Assembly (NCBI GenBank): GCA_031263265.1
Contig: JAISGE010000149.1
Coordinates: 1-13,777 of the forward strand
Direction of reading: 5' to 3'
DNA from: Treponema sp.
GTDB taxonomy: Bacteria; Spirochaetota; Spirochaetia; Treponematales; Breznakiellaceae
DNA length: 13,777 bases
Both the position numbers and the translations under genes were made by a program. This document shows, piece by piece, positions 1-7,039 of this stretch. The number at the start of each line of letters is the position of its first letter. Position 1 is the stretch's first letter. The notes under the pieces were generated by a model. It searched no databases and was not told the origin of the DNA. It was given only the letters and a program-made list of their open reading frames with translations.

Positions 1-1298
1 TTGTAGGTCCCGGTGATGCTGGAGTCGCTGATGCTTACTCCCCGCACCCCGAAATCACCCGTAACCTGCAGGACAAAGACCCGCGGGCTGTTCTCGCTTC
101 CGTCCGCCGCTTCTGAAATGGCGGCGAGGGCATTGTCCCAGGTCTCCGTGCCGTTCACGGCATACACATGGTCTTCGTATACCTCAACAACACATTCCGC
201 CGTATAGCCGCTGGCCGTCATAGTAGCGGTGATGGTCGCGCTTCCCGCCCCAACGCCGGTTACCATTCCGTTACCGTCCACCGTGGCTACATCCTCTTTG
301 TTTGACGACCATGTTACCGACTTGTCCGCCGCATCTTCGGGGAGCACCGTCGCGGTCAAGGTTGTGGTCGCCCCCTTCGCTATGGCAACGTGGTCATAAT
401 CAAGGCTTACGCCGGTCACGGTAACCTCGCATCGGTCCGTAAAACCGCCGTCCGCCGTGGTGACGGTGACCTTCGCCTTTCCCACCGCAACGCCAGTTAC
501 CGTTCCGTACTCATCCACCGTGGCTACAGCCGTTTTGTCAGACTCCCATGTTACCGACCTGTTCGGCGCGCCTTCGGGAGCCACCGTAGCGGCCAAAGGC
601 TTGCTCTCCTCCGGCGCAAGGGTAATGCTGCCATGATCGAGCGTTACCCCGGTAACCCTGGGCTTTACGGTAACAACGCAAGTGTCCGTAAAACCGCCGT
701 CCGCCGTGGTGACGGTGATGGTCGTACTCCCCGCCGCAACCCCGATTATGTTTCCGTTGCTCTCGCCCACCTCGGCTGTCTCAGGATTGCTGGATTCCCA
801 TATTACCGCCTCGTTTGAGGCTTCCGGCGGGGACACCGCAGCAGTCAAGACCGCGATCTCCCCCTCCTTTATCCAAAGGCCCCCGTCATCCGAGTGGAGA
901 GCGGCGGTACCGATGCTTACGCCGGTAACACTAATAATCGTGGGATCAACGGTAACGACGCATACCGCCGTAAAGCCCCCGTCCACCGTGGCAACGGTGA
1001 TGACCGCAGTCCCCTCCGCGATGCCGGTTACCCCCCCATTTTCGTCCACCACGGCCACATCCTCATCGTCTGACTCCCACGTTACCGCCGTGTTTGCCGC
1101 GTCTTCGGGCTCCACCGTAACGGACAGCGTCTTTTTGCTCCCCGGCATAAGCGTAAGATTCTCACGGTCAAGGGTAACGCCAGTGACCGCAACACTAACG
1201 GTACTGGGGTTGCCAGGCCCGTCCGAAACCGCATCCTCACAAGACGCAAAGAGAAACGCCGAAAAAACAACCGCCAAAACGATAGCCTGTCTCTTCAT
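1..1298 (-). CDS. Big_2 (bacterial Ig-like) repeat lipoprotein, partial, C-terminus beyond left edge
   Basis: Only the first 432 residues are in the window; no stop codon is reached before base 1. Residues 1-19 form a lipoprotein signal peptide (MKR, hydrophobic core, FASC lipobox with Cys20), so the product is probably anchored to a cell membrane facing outward. Four Big_2 Ig-like domains follow at roughly 36-117, 123-211, 214-294 and 294-373. Each has the signature VTGVxL...TVxPExAxNxxVTWES...VAxVDxxGxVTGVAxGxAxITVTTADGGFT and ends in a strand with a single Cys (AVCVVTV, DTCVVTV, DRCEVTV, AECVVEV). From about 377 (VYAVNGTETWDNALAAIS) a new domain begins that looks like the start of a parallel beta-helix, but it is cut off. 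The ATG is preceded by GAGGGGG seven bases upstream, supporting this start. It is the last visible gene of a minus-strand run of surface proteins. Big_2 domains usually serve as adhesive or spacer modules; the ligand cannot be told from sequence. Confidence 0.9.
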   Translation of the reverse strand, partial: MKRQAIVLAVVFSAFLFASCEDAVSDGPGNPSTVSVAVTGVTLDRENLTLMPGSKKTLSVTVEPEDAANTAVTWESDDEDVAVVDENGGVTGIAEGTAVITVATVDGGFTAVCVVTVDPTIISVTGVSIGTAALHSDDGGLWIKEGEIAVLTAAVSPPEASNEAVIWESSNPETAEVGESNGNIIGVAAGSTTITVTTADGGFTDTCVVTVKPRVTGVTLDHGSITLAPEESKPLAATVAPEGAPNRSVTWESDKTAVATVDEYGTVTGVAVGKAKVTVTTADGGFTDRCEVTVTGVSLDYDHVAIAKGATTTLTATVLPEDAADKSVTWSSNKEDVATVDGNGMVTGVGAGSATITATMTASGYTAECVVEVYEDHVYAVNGTETWDNALAAISEAADGSENSPRVFVLQVTGDFGVRGVSISDSSITGTY

Positions 1299-1336
1299 CA
1301 ACAACCCCCTCAACAATTGCTCGACCCATTGCCGCG

Positions 1337-1440
1337 GACCTCACAGACTCGTAGCTGAAAACTCGCGCCGCCCCTCCCGTAAGCCCGTCCCATTGTCAAA
1401 AACAGCAGCCTGGAAATCAGTGTAATCAGCGGACCCTTTA
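1337..1440 (-). repeat. Intergenic repeat element, copy A
   Basis: The gap between the Asp-box lipoprotein and the Big_2 lipoprotein shares three blocks, in the same order, with the gap at 2856-2925. On the plus strand these are a 26-base block at 1337-1362 (24 of 26 identical), CCCGTAAG at 1376-1383, and GGACCCTTTA at 1431-1440. Copy A has extra sequence between the second and third blocks. The last block supplies the stop codon (TAA) of the upstream gene. Function is unknown. It may be a remnant of duplication of a gene with its flanks, or a small dispersed repeat. Confidence 0.7.
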
Positions 1441-2826
1441 TTTCTTCCGCGCCGTCTCCGCGTCCGTCCGTGCCAGCCTTCGTCCCTTGCCTACCGCGAG
1501 AAACTTGCCGTTGCCGTAGGCTACAAAGTCGGCGTGGCTGCTGACGACTCCGGGGCCTTCGATGATAAGGCCCTCTTCCCCGGCGTATTTATAGATGGTG
1601 GTGTCTACGGCAAAGTTGAGGGTGCTTGTGTCCGCTTCGTCCAGCCACCACAATATCCGCTGGTTTGCTCCAGCGGGCGGCAGGGGGACGAATTGAAGCG
1701 CGTCAATTTCGTTCTCTTCCAGCAATTCCCATGTTTCGCCGTCGAGGGAATAAGTATAAATATAGTGGAACGGAGGGGCATTTTCATACCCCAGTCCATA
1801 GAACATTTTGACACGCTTGCCGCCGGCAATACCGGTGCCGTACTGAACGTCGATATAGGTGCATTCCTCCCCTATATATTTCCGGTCTGCAATCGTGTAA
1901 TGTTTTTCCCACGTTTTGCCATCGTACGACCAGGTGTACCGGCCTCGTTCCCCCCGTACAAGATAGATGCCACTGCCGCCGTCCGCCCGGTCAATATCAC
2001 CGTATATCACCTGCCACAGGTACTGGATCGAGTCTGGAGGGGCGGACCCCGGAAGGACATTTGAGACCCGTGTCCACTTGATGCCGTCCTCCGACCAGAA
2101 CACGCTCCCCTTCTTGGTGGAGAGGACAAACTTCTTGTTACCTGCGGGGCCGTCATAAATAAGGCACATCGGCTCTTCTTGGTAGAGCAGCGCCGGGGTT
2201 GGATGAATTTCCGTCCAACTGTCGCCGTCATCGTCCGAGTATGCCATGACCGGGTAGCGGTAATCCGGGGTAGTAAGGACATCATCACTGCCTCCGTCGA
2301 TGACCCAGCGGCCCTTGCCCGGACCGACCCCTTCGCCATACGCGAGGACTTGGATGCCAAACGAGGCATCGCCCACCCCGACAGCAAACCATATCCAACG
2401 GTTGGTCTTGTTCGTAATGAGACCCTTAAGCCCGTCCGTGAGTTCTGTCCAGACCGCCGGGAGGCCGTCAATCGTTACCGTAACCGTGTCAAAGGCTCGG
2501 GGGTTTTCGACAGAGACGGCCTTGACGGTGAGGATTCTGTTCGTTTCGTTTGCGCCGATGGTGAGGCTGCCGCTTGTCGTAGTGCGTTTGGTAATGAAGG
2601 TGCCGCCTTCCAGGTCCGCCCCTTCGACCGTCCATGTTACGTCGTATTTGGGATTCACAGCAAACACCCGTGTACTGCCCCTGTTGAGGGCCCCGGTACT
2701 GCCGGTAATGGTAAAGGGTTTTTCTCCGGTATTGTCCTGCCTGTCCGCATTCCCGCTGTCCTGCACCTGCTCACACGCGGTAAGTACGAATAGTATCACA
2801 ATCCCGCAAAACAAAAAACTTTTCAT
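1438..2826 (-). CDS. Asp-box (BNR-like) beta-propeller lipoprotein
   Basis: A 462-residue lipoprotein: signal peptide with lipobox LTAC (Cys18), a polar linker, an Ig-like segment at about 38-120 (ending TVTVTIDG), then a region to the C-terminus with four Asp-box motifs of the form S-x-D-G-x-x-W. These are near residues 197-204 (SDDDGDSW), 245-251 (SEDGIKW), 300-306 (SYDGKTW) and 360-366 (SLDGETW). Regular Asp-boxes with aromatic strands between them are typical of sialidase-like six-bladed propellers. No sialidase catalytic set (FRIP, arginine triad) is seen, so a binding or structural role is more likely than an enzyme. The start is supported by GGAG seven bases before the ATG. The gene lies 170 bases after the GLUG-like gene and 139 bases before the Big_2 gene, in the same direction. 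It probably sits on the cell surface or in the periplasm; its ligand is unknown. Confidence 0.85.
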   Translation of the reverse strand: MKSFLFCGIVILFVLTACEQVQDSGNADRQDNTGEKPFTITGSTGALNRGSTRVFAVNPKYDVTWTVEGADLEGGTFITKRTTTSGSLTIGANETNRILTVKAVSVENPRAFDTVTVTIDGLPAVWTELTDGLKGLITNKTNRWIWFAVGVGDASFGIQVLAYGEGVGPGKGRWVIDGGSDDVLTTPDYRYPVMAYSDDDGDSWTEIHPTPALLYQEEPMCLIYDGPAGNKKFVLSTKKGSVFWSEDGIKWTRVSNVLPGSAPPDSIQYLWQVIYGDIDRADGGSGIYLVRGERGRYTWSYDGKTWEKHYTIADRKYIGEECTYIDVQYGTGIAGGKRVKMFYGLGYENAPPFHYIYTYSLDGETWELLEENEIDALQFVPLPPAGANQRILWWLDEADTSTLNFAVDTTIYKYAGEEGLIIEGPGVVSSHADFVAYGNGKFLAVGKGRRLARTDAETARKK

Positions 2827-2855
2827 AATCCCGCTCCAATTAACAAATAGCCACC

Positions 2856-2925
2856 GACCTCACGGACTCGTATCTGAAAACGTGTGCCGATACCCCGTAA
2901 GTCCGCATAATCTGTGGACCCTTTA
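2856..2925 (-). repeat. Intergenic repeat element, copy B
   Basis: Second copy of the element seen at 1337-1440: the 26-base block at 2856-2881, CCCGTAAG at 2894-2901 and GGACCCTTTA at 2916-2925 (plus-strand reading). Here the blocks are closer together than in copy A. It lies between the stop of the signal-less GLUG-like gene and the start of the Asp-box lipoprotein gene. Confidence 0.7.
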
Positions 2926-2996
2926 TATCTGTCCAATCTTGCGCCGACCCGGAAGTCAGCCCGGTTGTCAAATCTTGAGTCCGTGGCTTAAAACCA

Positions 2997-4475
2997 CTAT
3001 TCCCACCCCAGTTTCGGGTATTTCCCAGAAACAGCCACATACGGCCCAGTGCCCCCGCCGTTGAGCAGACCAACAAAGGCCGGGGCTTTCATTTCGGTGT
3101 CTGACTTCGGTATACCGATGAGTTTTGGGTCTTTGCTGGGCGCAAAAAGAGTATTGAGCGCATAATTGTTGCCCGTAGCCGGCTGTTCATCGTCAACCAT
3201 GCCGATGATGGGGTTGATGTTGCCGGATTTTGCGGGGCCCTCATCCTGGGTGAAATCTCCGGTCGTGTAGCAGTTATATATGGTGGAAAACTTATCGCAC
3301 CAGCCCGCAATACCGCCGTAGGCATCTTGCTCGGAGCCCTCCACAGTGTTGTCGGCAATCTCTCCCTGGTTGTAGCAGTCCTTGATATTCCCATACTCGG
3401 TCGCGTCATTGTTGTTGCCGTTCCTTCCGACGATGCCGCCAACGCCCGGCCATCCGCGGTCAATTTTCGCCTTTACGCAGGTAATTTTGCCCGTGTTCGA
3501 GCATTGTTCGATGTCCCCGGCGTTTTCCCCGGCGATGCCGCCAATTTTGTTGAAGCCGCCCTTAATCGCCCCATCGTTCCTGCACTGGGAGATAGTGCCT
3601 ACCGGTTGACCCGACGTTGGCGAGACACCCGCATGAGGACTGGCGTTGTTGTACTGGTCCCAGCCGTTGAAACCCGCGATGCCGCCAATGTTGTGCGTGG
3701 TTTCGGCTTGAGTCGGAGATGTGGTCGCGGCCATTACCGCAGCCTTGTTAATGACCCGTGTTATGGTTCCGTAGATGTCGTTATACGCGACAACTCCCGC
3801 GATATAGTCCGCTTCCTTCACCGCCGGGTCCAATTGCAGCGTAACCGAGCCGGTAACGGTCAGGTCGTGGATGGTGCCGTCGTTTATCCCAAACAGCGCG
3901 AGAAAACCAGTTTTGCTGGTGAGGTTGATTTTTATCGTACCGCCGTTGCCGTCAAAGTTGCCTTGATACGCATGGGCATAATCCCTTGATATGGGAATAC
4001 CGGCTACACCGGTTGCGTCGATGGGCGTAGTGGTTGTCAGCCTCGCGTTCAACGTCAAATTGCCGCCCGCCACCGCCGCCGCAAACTCTCCTAAGCGGGC
4101 TGCGGTTCCAATGCCAAAGGCGATGTCGTACTTGGCGTTGGGGTTAGTGGCAACGGGTATGGCAGGACCACTCTGAAGCGCACTTGAAGAAATCGTAATT
4201 GCCAAAACCTGCGTGCTTAATTGAGTTGGTGTTCCGCTCACGGTGATGGTGATGGTTGTATCCCCTTCGGATACATCTTCCTTCACCGCTGCGCTTAACC
4301 CGCTGGGCCTGTTGGTAAACCAGTCTGTTACATTGACACCCGCGCTAATCTCCACAAAGAAATTCCCGCTAAGGTTAATTACCACATCGGCGTTGAGTGA
4401 GGCAGTGGTCGCGCCTTTGATGATAACAGGATCGACCGTTGCCGTTCCTGCTTTTACATTTTTTTCTTCTGCCAT
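2997..4475 (-). CDS. GLUG-like repeat protein without signal peptide
   Basis: A 492-residue protein. Residues 6-103 form a beta-rich Ig-like module (VKAGTATVDPVIIKG ... ITITVSGTPTQLS ... ITISSSALQSG). From about 118 the protein follows the plan of its larger neighbour: an entry segment containing GNFDGNGGTIKI (172-183), then repeats with GGIAG or GGIVG cores (264-268, 312-316, 346-350, 387-391) alternating with C-x-N-x-G-x-I turns (298-304, 325-331, 367-373), ending YPKLGWE. This is the GLUG repeat pattern of bacterial surface proteins. The oddity is the N-terminus. MAEEKNVKAG has no hydrophobic segment, yet the start looks firm: AAGGGG precedes the ATG and an in-frame TAA lies nine codons upstream. 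It begins 58 bases after the big GLUG-like lipoprotein and is probably co-transcribed with it. It may be a cytoplasmic relic, may leave by an unusual route, or may have lost a leader by rearrangement. Confidence 0.85.
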   Translation of the reverse strand: MAEEKNVKAGTATVDPVIIKGATTASLNADVVINLSGNFFVEISAGVNVTDWFTNRPSGLSAAVKEDVSEGDTTITITVSGTPTQLSTQVLAITISSSALQSGPAIPVATNPNAKYDIAFGIGTAARLGEFAAAVAGGNLTLNARLTTTTPIDATGVAGIPISRDYAHAYQGNFDGNGGTIKINLTSKTGFLALFGINDGTIHDLTVTGSVTLQLDPAVKEADYIAGVVAYNDIYGTITRVINKAAVMAATTSPTQAETTHNIGGIAGFNGWDQYNNASPHAGVSPTSGQPVGTISQCRNDGAIKGGFNKIGGIAGENAGDIEQCSNTGKITCVKAKIDRGWPGVGGIVGRNGNNNDATEYGNIKDCYNQGEIADNTVEGSEQDAYGGIAGWCDKFSTIYNCYTTGDFTQDEGPAKSGNINPIIGMVDDEQPATGNNYALNTLFAPSKDPKLIGIPKSDTEMKAPAFVGLLNGGGTGPYVAVSGKYPKLGWE

Positions 4476-4533
4476 ATCTTTCCCCTTAAAATATAATTAA
4501 CAATGGACAATTTTGCCCACTGCTTATTACTCA

Positions 4534-6807
4534 TTATTTTACCCACGCAAGTTGTGGATAAGAGCCATTGTAACTGCCTAAGTCTTTCCAGTATTTCCCG
4601 CTTCCGCTGCCGTCTCCGGTTCCCCATTCGGCGCTTTGTCCTTCACTGGCGCCTGTAGTAGGCCATGCGTTGTCTGCGAATTTGAAAGTCCCTGTGTTGC
4701 TCGCCGGAGCAGCTGCTTCAGTGGTGTTTTGTGCGTCTCGTTTTGCGCCTATGCCGTTAGCGGGATTCCCCTCTGCCTTCCAGTAACAGGCAGTAATTTC
4801 AGCAAATTTAGTGGTACCGGTGGGATTTTCAGCATAGTACCCCCCTATGCCTCCGATATACAAGTTTCCTTCATCGCCGGTCCCGGTGTATGACACAGTT
4901 CCGGCATTATAACAAGCGGTTACAGCAACGTACCCGTTTAAACTCCGTCCGTTTATGCCGCCAAGATAGATTTTTCCCCCGGATTGCCGGGTTTCATTCG
5001 ATGAGACCGTTCCCTCATTATAACAAGCGGTAATGTATCCGGTGCCGTTATTTGCCGCTCCACCAAGAGTGCCGGCTATGCCGCCAGCATAGTTTGACTT
5101 TCCTGCCCCTGTTACCGCACCGGTATTATAGCAAGCAATAATTGCAGCAGAACTAACCAGACCAGCGATACCACCTGAAGAGGAACCGATTATGCTACCT
5201 TCGTTATAACAGCTTTGTATAACGGTAGTATGGGAACTATCCCCGTATGCGCTACTGCATATTCCGCCAATTTGAGAGCTGCCCGTTATAGTACCGGTAT
5301 TCTTGCAGTTGATAATAGAACCTCCCATAATATAGTTGCATATACCTCCTACGGACTGCCCTGTCAGTGTTGCTGCATTAGAACAGTCAATGAAGTCGGT
5401 ATTCACGGCTGTATTACCGATACCGCCGAGGGAGTATGCTTCACCCATCAGGGTTATCGAACCTGCTCCAATATGGACATCTTTAATACTCGCTCCTTTC
5501 ATCGAGTTAAAGATGGCAAAATCATAGGAAACTTCAATATCACTACCAGGAATTATTTTAAACTCATTGCCATCAAATGTGCCGCTGAACGCGCCGTCGT
5601 CCGGGTTGCCAGAAGCGTCCAGTGTCCCTATCGGCGTCCATGCCCCCGATATAGTAATATCAGCGGTCTGTATGTACTGCCCGTCCAGCGGATAGTCATT
5701 ATCAACCCCAATCTTGGCAAGCGTAGCCATGCTGTCTATCGCAATATACCCAGCAGGCACTGCGGGTGCCGTCACGGTGAAGTCCACAATTTCCGAATAG
5801 GACTTGCCGTTCTTTACCGCGGTAACCGTCACCAAATGCTTTTTCACACTTAAATTATTAGCGGGAGTGTACGATGCGCCCGTCGCAACGGCTGTCGCCT
5901 CCTCGTCAAGATACCAGTTGATAGCGCTAAATTCCGAACCCGTCACCGTCAGGGTAAAGGTTGTCTCTGCCCCCTGCTCAAAGGAAAGGTCATTGGTATT
6001 ATTGAACGGTATCGGGTCTTGCCCAAAAGCGATGGTCAGATCCAGGGAGCCTGTCTCCGGGTCCGGATCCGGTCCTTTCTCAAAATCCTCGTCTGCAAAC
6101 ACCCGCGTAAAGGCGCTGGTCAGCGTTGAATAGCTGTAAACCACCTGGTTTGTAAAGCCCGCTGTCTTCCCATCTGTGTTGGTGAGGCTCACCGCCAGCC
6201 GGTACTCCCCCGGAGGAAGGCTCATCGTACTGTTATTCGCGCCCACGGACAGGGTTATTGTCCCACCACTAACCGTCTCGCCTGTAGAAGTGGTAATGGT
6301 CAGGGTGGCCGAAGCCCCCGCCGGAACCGTAACGTTATAGCTAAACGTGCCGTTGGCCACGCCCGTCCCGGTCTTGGGTTCTAGGGTAATCGACTCCGAT
6401 GTGGTCCCGCCGCTGGTGATAACCAGCCCCGTCTTCGTCCCCTCGGCAATATCCGCGCCCCCTTTCCTGGCCGTCACCGTAAGGGTATAGGTCCCCACCT
6501 CAAGGGTTACATTCGCCGTGGATGCCGGGGGATTTACCGTCTCCGAGTGTCCCTTCCCTCCGCTGGTGGAAGTGAAAACCAGCGCATACTCGTCAATACC
6601 CGAAATATCCGGGAACACGGTCCGCTCCGCGCCCTCAGAGCCGGGAGTCCCCGCCAACGCCAAACGCACCGCCACCTTCCCCGTTGCGGGTTCAGGCGAG
6701 TCTATCTCGTGCGAACAAGCCCCCAACAGAGCCACCAACGCCACCGCGCCTCCAACGAGCGCCCCGATCAAACCTTTTGCCTTCATCCCCAAAGAATGAA
6801 CATGCAT
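4534..6807 (-). CDS. Large GLUG-like repeat lipoprotein
   Basis: A 757-residue lipoprotein with lipobox LGAC (Cys31) after a long hydrophobic core. Residues 43-145 and 146-240 look like two beta-sandwich modules, the first ending in a TLEVGTYTLTVTARKGG type strand, which recalls carbohydrate- or fimbria-associated lipoproteins. A linker rich in Asp, Pro and Glu (about 240-252) precedes an Ig-like domain (252-346). From 353 the protein has the GLUG layout: an entry segment with FSGTFDGNEFKI (407-418), then at least six repeats with cores GGIG, GGIC, GGIAG or GGING alternating with CYNxGxV turns (for example 533-539, 559-565, 595-601, 632-638), and the closing motif YPQLAWVK. The ATG at 6807 is chosen because AAAGGAG lies nine bases upstream; a second ATG at 6786 lacks this. 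It is the first gene of the minus-strand surface cluster and has its own promoter. Probable role: surface adhesin or binding protein, substrate unknown. Confidence 0.87.
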   Translation of the reverse strand: MHVHSLGMKAKGLIGALVGGAVALVALLGACSHEIDSPEPATGKVAVRLALAGTPGSEGAERTVFPDISGIDEYALVFTSTSGGKGHSETVNPPASTANVTLEVGTYTLTVTARKGGADIAEGTKTGLVITSGGTTSESITLEPKTGTGVANGTFSYNVTVPAGASATLTITTSTGETVSGGTITLSVGANNSTMSLPPGEYRLAVSLTNTDGKTAGFTNQVVYSYSTLTSAFTRVFADEDFEKGPDPDPETGSLDLTIAFGQDPIPFNNTNDLSFEQGAETTFTLTVTGSEFSAINWYLDEEATAVATGASYTPANNLSVKKHLVTVTAVKNGKSYSEIVDFTVTAPAVPAGYIAIDSMATLAKIGVDNDYPLDGQYIQTADITISGAWTPIGTLDASGNPDDGAFSGTFDGNEFKIIPGSDIEVSYDFAIFNSMKGASIKDVHIGAGSITLMGEAYSLGGIGNTAVNTDFIDCSNAATLTGQSVGGICNYIMGGSIINCKNTGTITGSSQIGGICSSAYGDSSHTTVIQSCYNEGSIIGSSSGGIAGLVSSAAIIACYNTGAVTGAGKSNYAGGIAGTLGGAANNGTGYITACYNEGTVSSNETRQSGGKIYLGGINGRSLNGYVAVTACYNAGTVSYTGTGDEGNLYIGGIGGYYAENPTGTTKFAEITACYWKAEGNPANGIGAKRDAQNTTEAAAPASNTGTFKFADNAWPTTGASEGQSAEWGTGDGSGSGKYWKDLGSYNGSYPQLAWVK

Positions 6808-6825
6808 ACTGTTTCTCCTTTTATT

Positions 6826-6837
6826 GCGGACCCTTTA
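6826..6837 (-). repeat. Short copy of the TAAAGGGTCC intergenic motif
   Basis: The plus-strand bases GCGGACCCTTTA repeat the terminal block of copies A and B. Read on the coding strand it is TAAAGGGTCCGC, lying 19-30 bases before the lipoprotein ATG and just ahead of its Shine-Dalgarno sequence, so it falls in the 5' leader of the mRNA. Only this block is shared with A and B. Confidence 0.5.
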
Positions 6838-6877
6838 CCGCCCGCAAACCCTAAAATTTAAGCAATAAATCAAGGTA

Positions 6878-6906
6878 AGTGTACATTATTCGACTTACTT
6901 TGTAAA
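6878..6906 (-). promoter_or_regulatory. Predicted promoter of the GLUG-like lipoprotein gene
   Basis: On the minus strand, TTTACA (6906-6901, five of six to consensus) is followed after 17 bases by TACACT (6883-6878, four of six). Transcription would begin near 6871, giving a leader of about 64 bases with a good Shine-Dalgarno sequence. It is the best-spaced sigma-70-type pair seen in the gap. Confidence 0.55.
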
Positions 6907-6910
6907 GTAA
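6895..6910. promoter_or_regulatory. 16-bp perfect dyad over the lipoprotein -35 box (candidate operator)
   Basis: TTACTTT-GT-AAAGTAA is a perfect 7-2-7 inverted repeat. It contains the whole predicted -35 hexamer of the minus-strand lipoprotein promoter. A protein bound here would block that promoter. The regulator is not identified. Confidence 0.45.
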
Positions 6911-7000
6911 TACGGAACATTCTTGTGAGTTTTTTAAACAAAAATCGTAAAAAAACCCTTAAGCCCTGGCCCCACGAAAAAGGCCGCTGCACAGCCTCTC

Positions 7001-7029
7001 TTTACAAGAAAGGGTTCTGTTAGTATCAT
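7001..7029 (+). promoter_or_regulatory. Predicted rpe promoter, almost leaderless
   Basis: TTTACA (7001-7006) and TATCAT (7024-7029) are separated by 17 bases, each five of six to consensus. The start point would be near 7036, only about four bases before the rpe ATG at 7040. An A/T-tract region (6930-6955) lies upstream and could act as an UP element. Confidence 0.55.
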
Positions 7030-7039
7030 TAAAAGCGTT

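Noticed and set aside
1..1298. CRISPR-like array suggested by regular DNA repeats
   Set aside because: The repeats have a period of 249 bases, are in frame and encode Ig-like domains; there are no short repeat-spacer units.
682..1425. Long plus-strand open frame, about 247 codons
   Set aside because: It is the antisense shadow of the Big_2 gene; it is low-complexity in Ser, Thr, Pro and Val, has no domain, and the minus strand has a signal peptide, ribosome site and clear domains.
2983..2997. Terminator after the signal-less GLUG-like gene (GTGG...CCAC hairpin)
   Set aside because: Only four continuous pairs, it overlaps the stop codon, and no T-run follows on the coding strand.
2300..3064. 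Plus-strand open frame, about 254 codons, crossing the gap between the Asp-box and GLUG-like genes
   Set aside because: Antisense to two well-supported genes, with no recognisable motif and no ribosome site.
3327..3989. Plus-strand open frame, about 220 codons
   Set aside because: Antisense of the repetitive GLUG-like gene; its Arg/Val-rich content follows from reading G+C-rich repeats backwards.
5215..5853. Plus-strand open frame, about 212 codons
   Set aside because: Shadow of the GLUG region of the large lipoprotein; no coherent domain.
6954..7016. AACCCTT / AAGGGTT inverted repeat upstream of rpe as a regulatory hairpin
   Set aside because: Seven-base arms separated by about 50 bases are expected by chance, and the right arm lies within the promoter spacer rather than the transcript.
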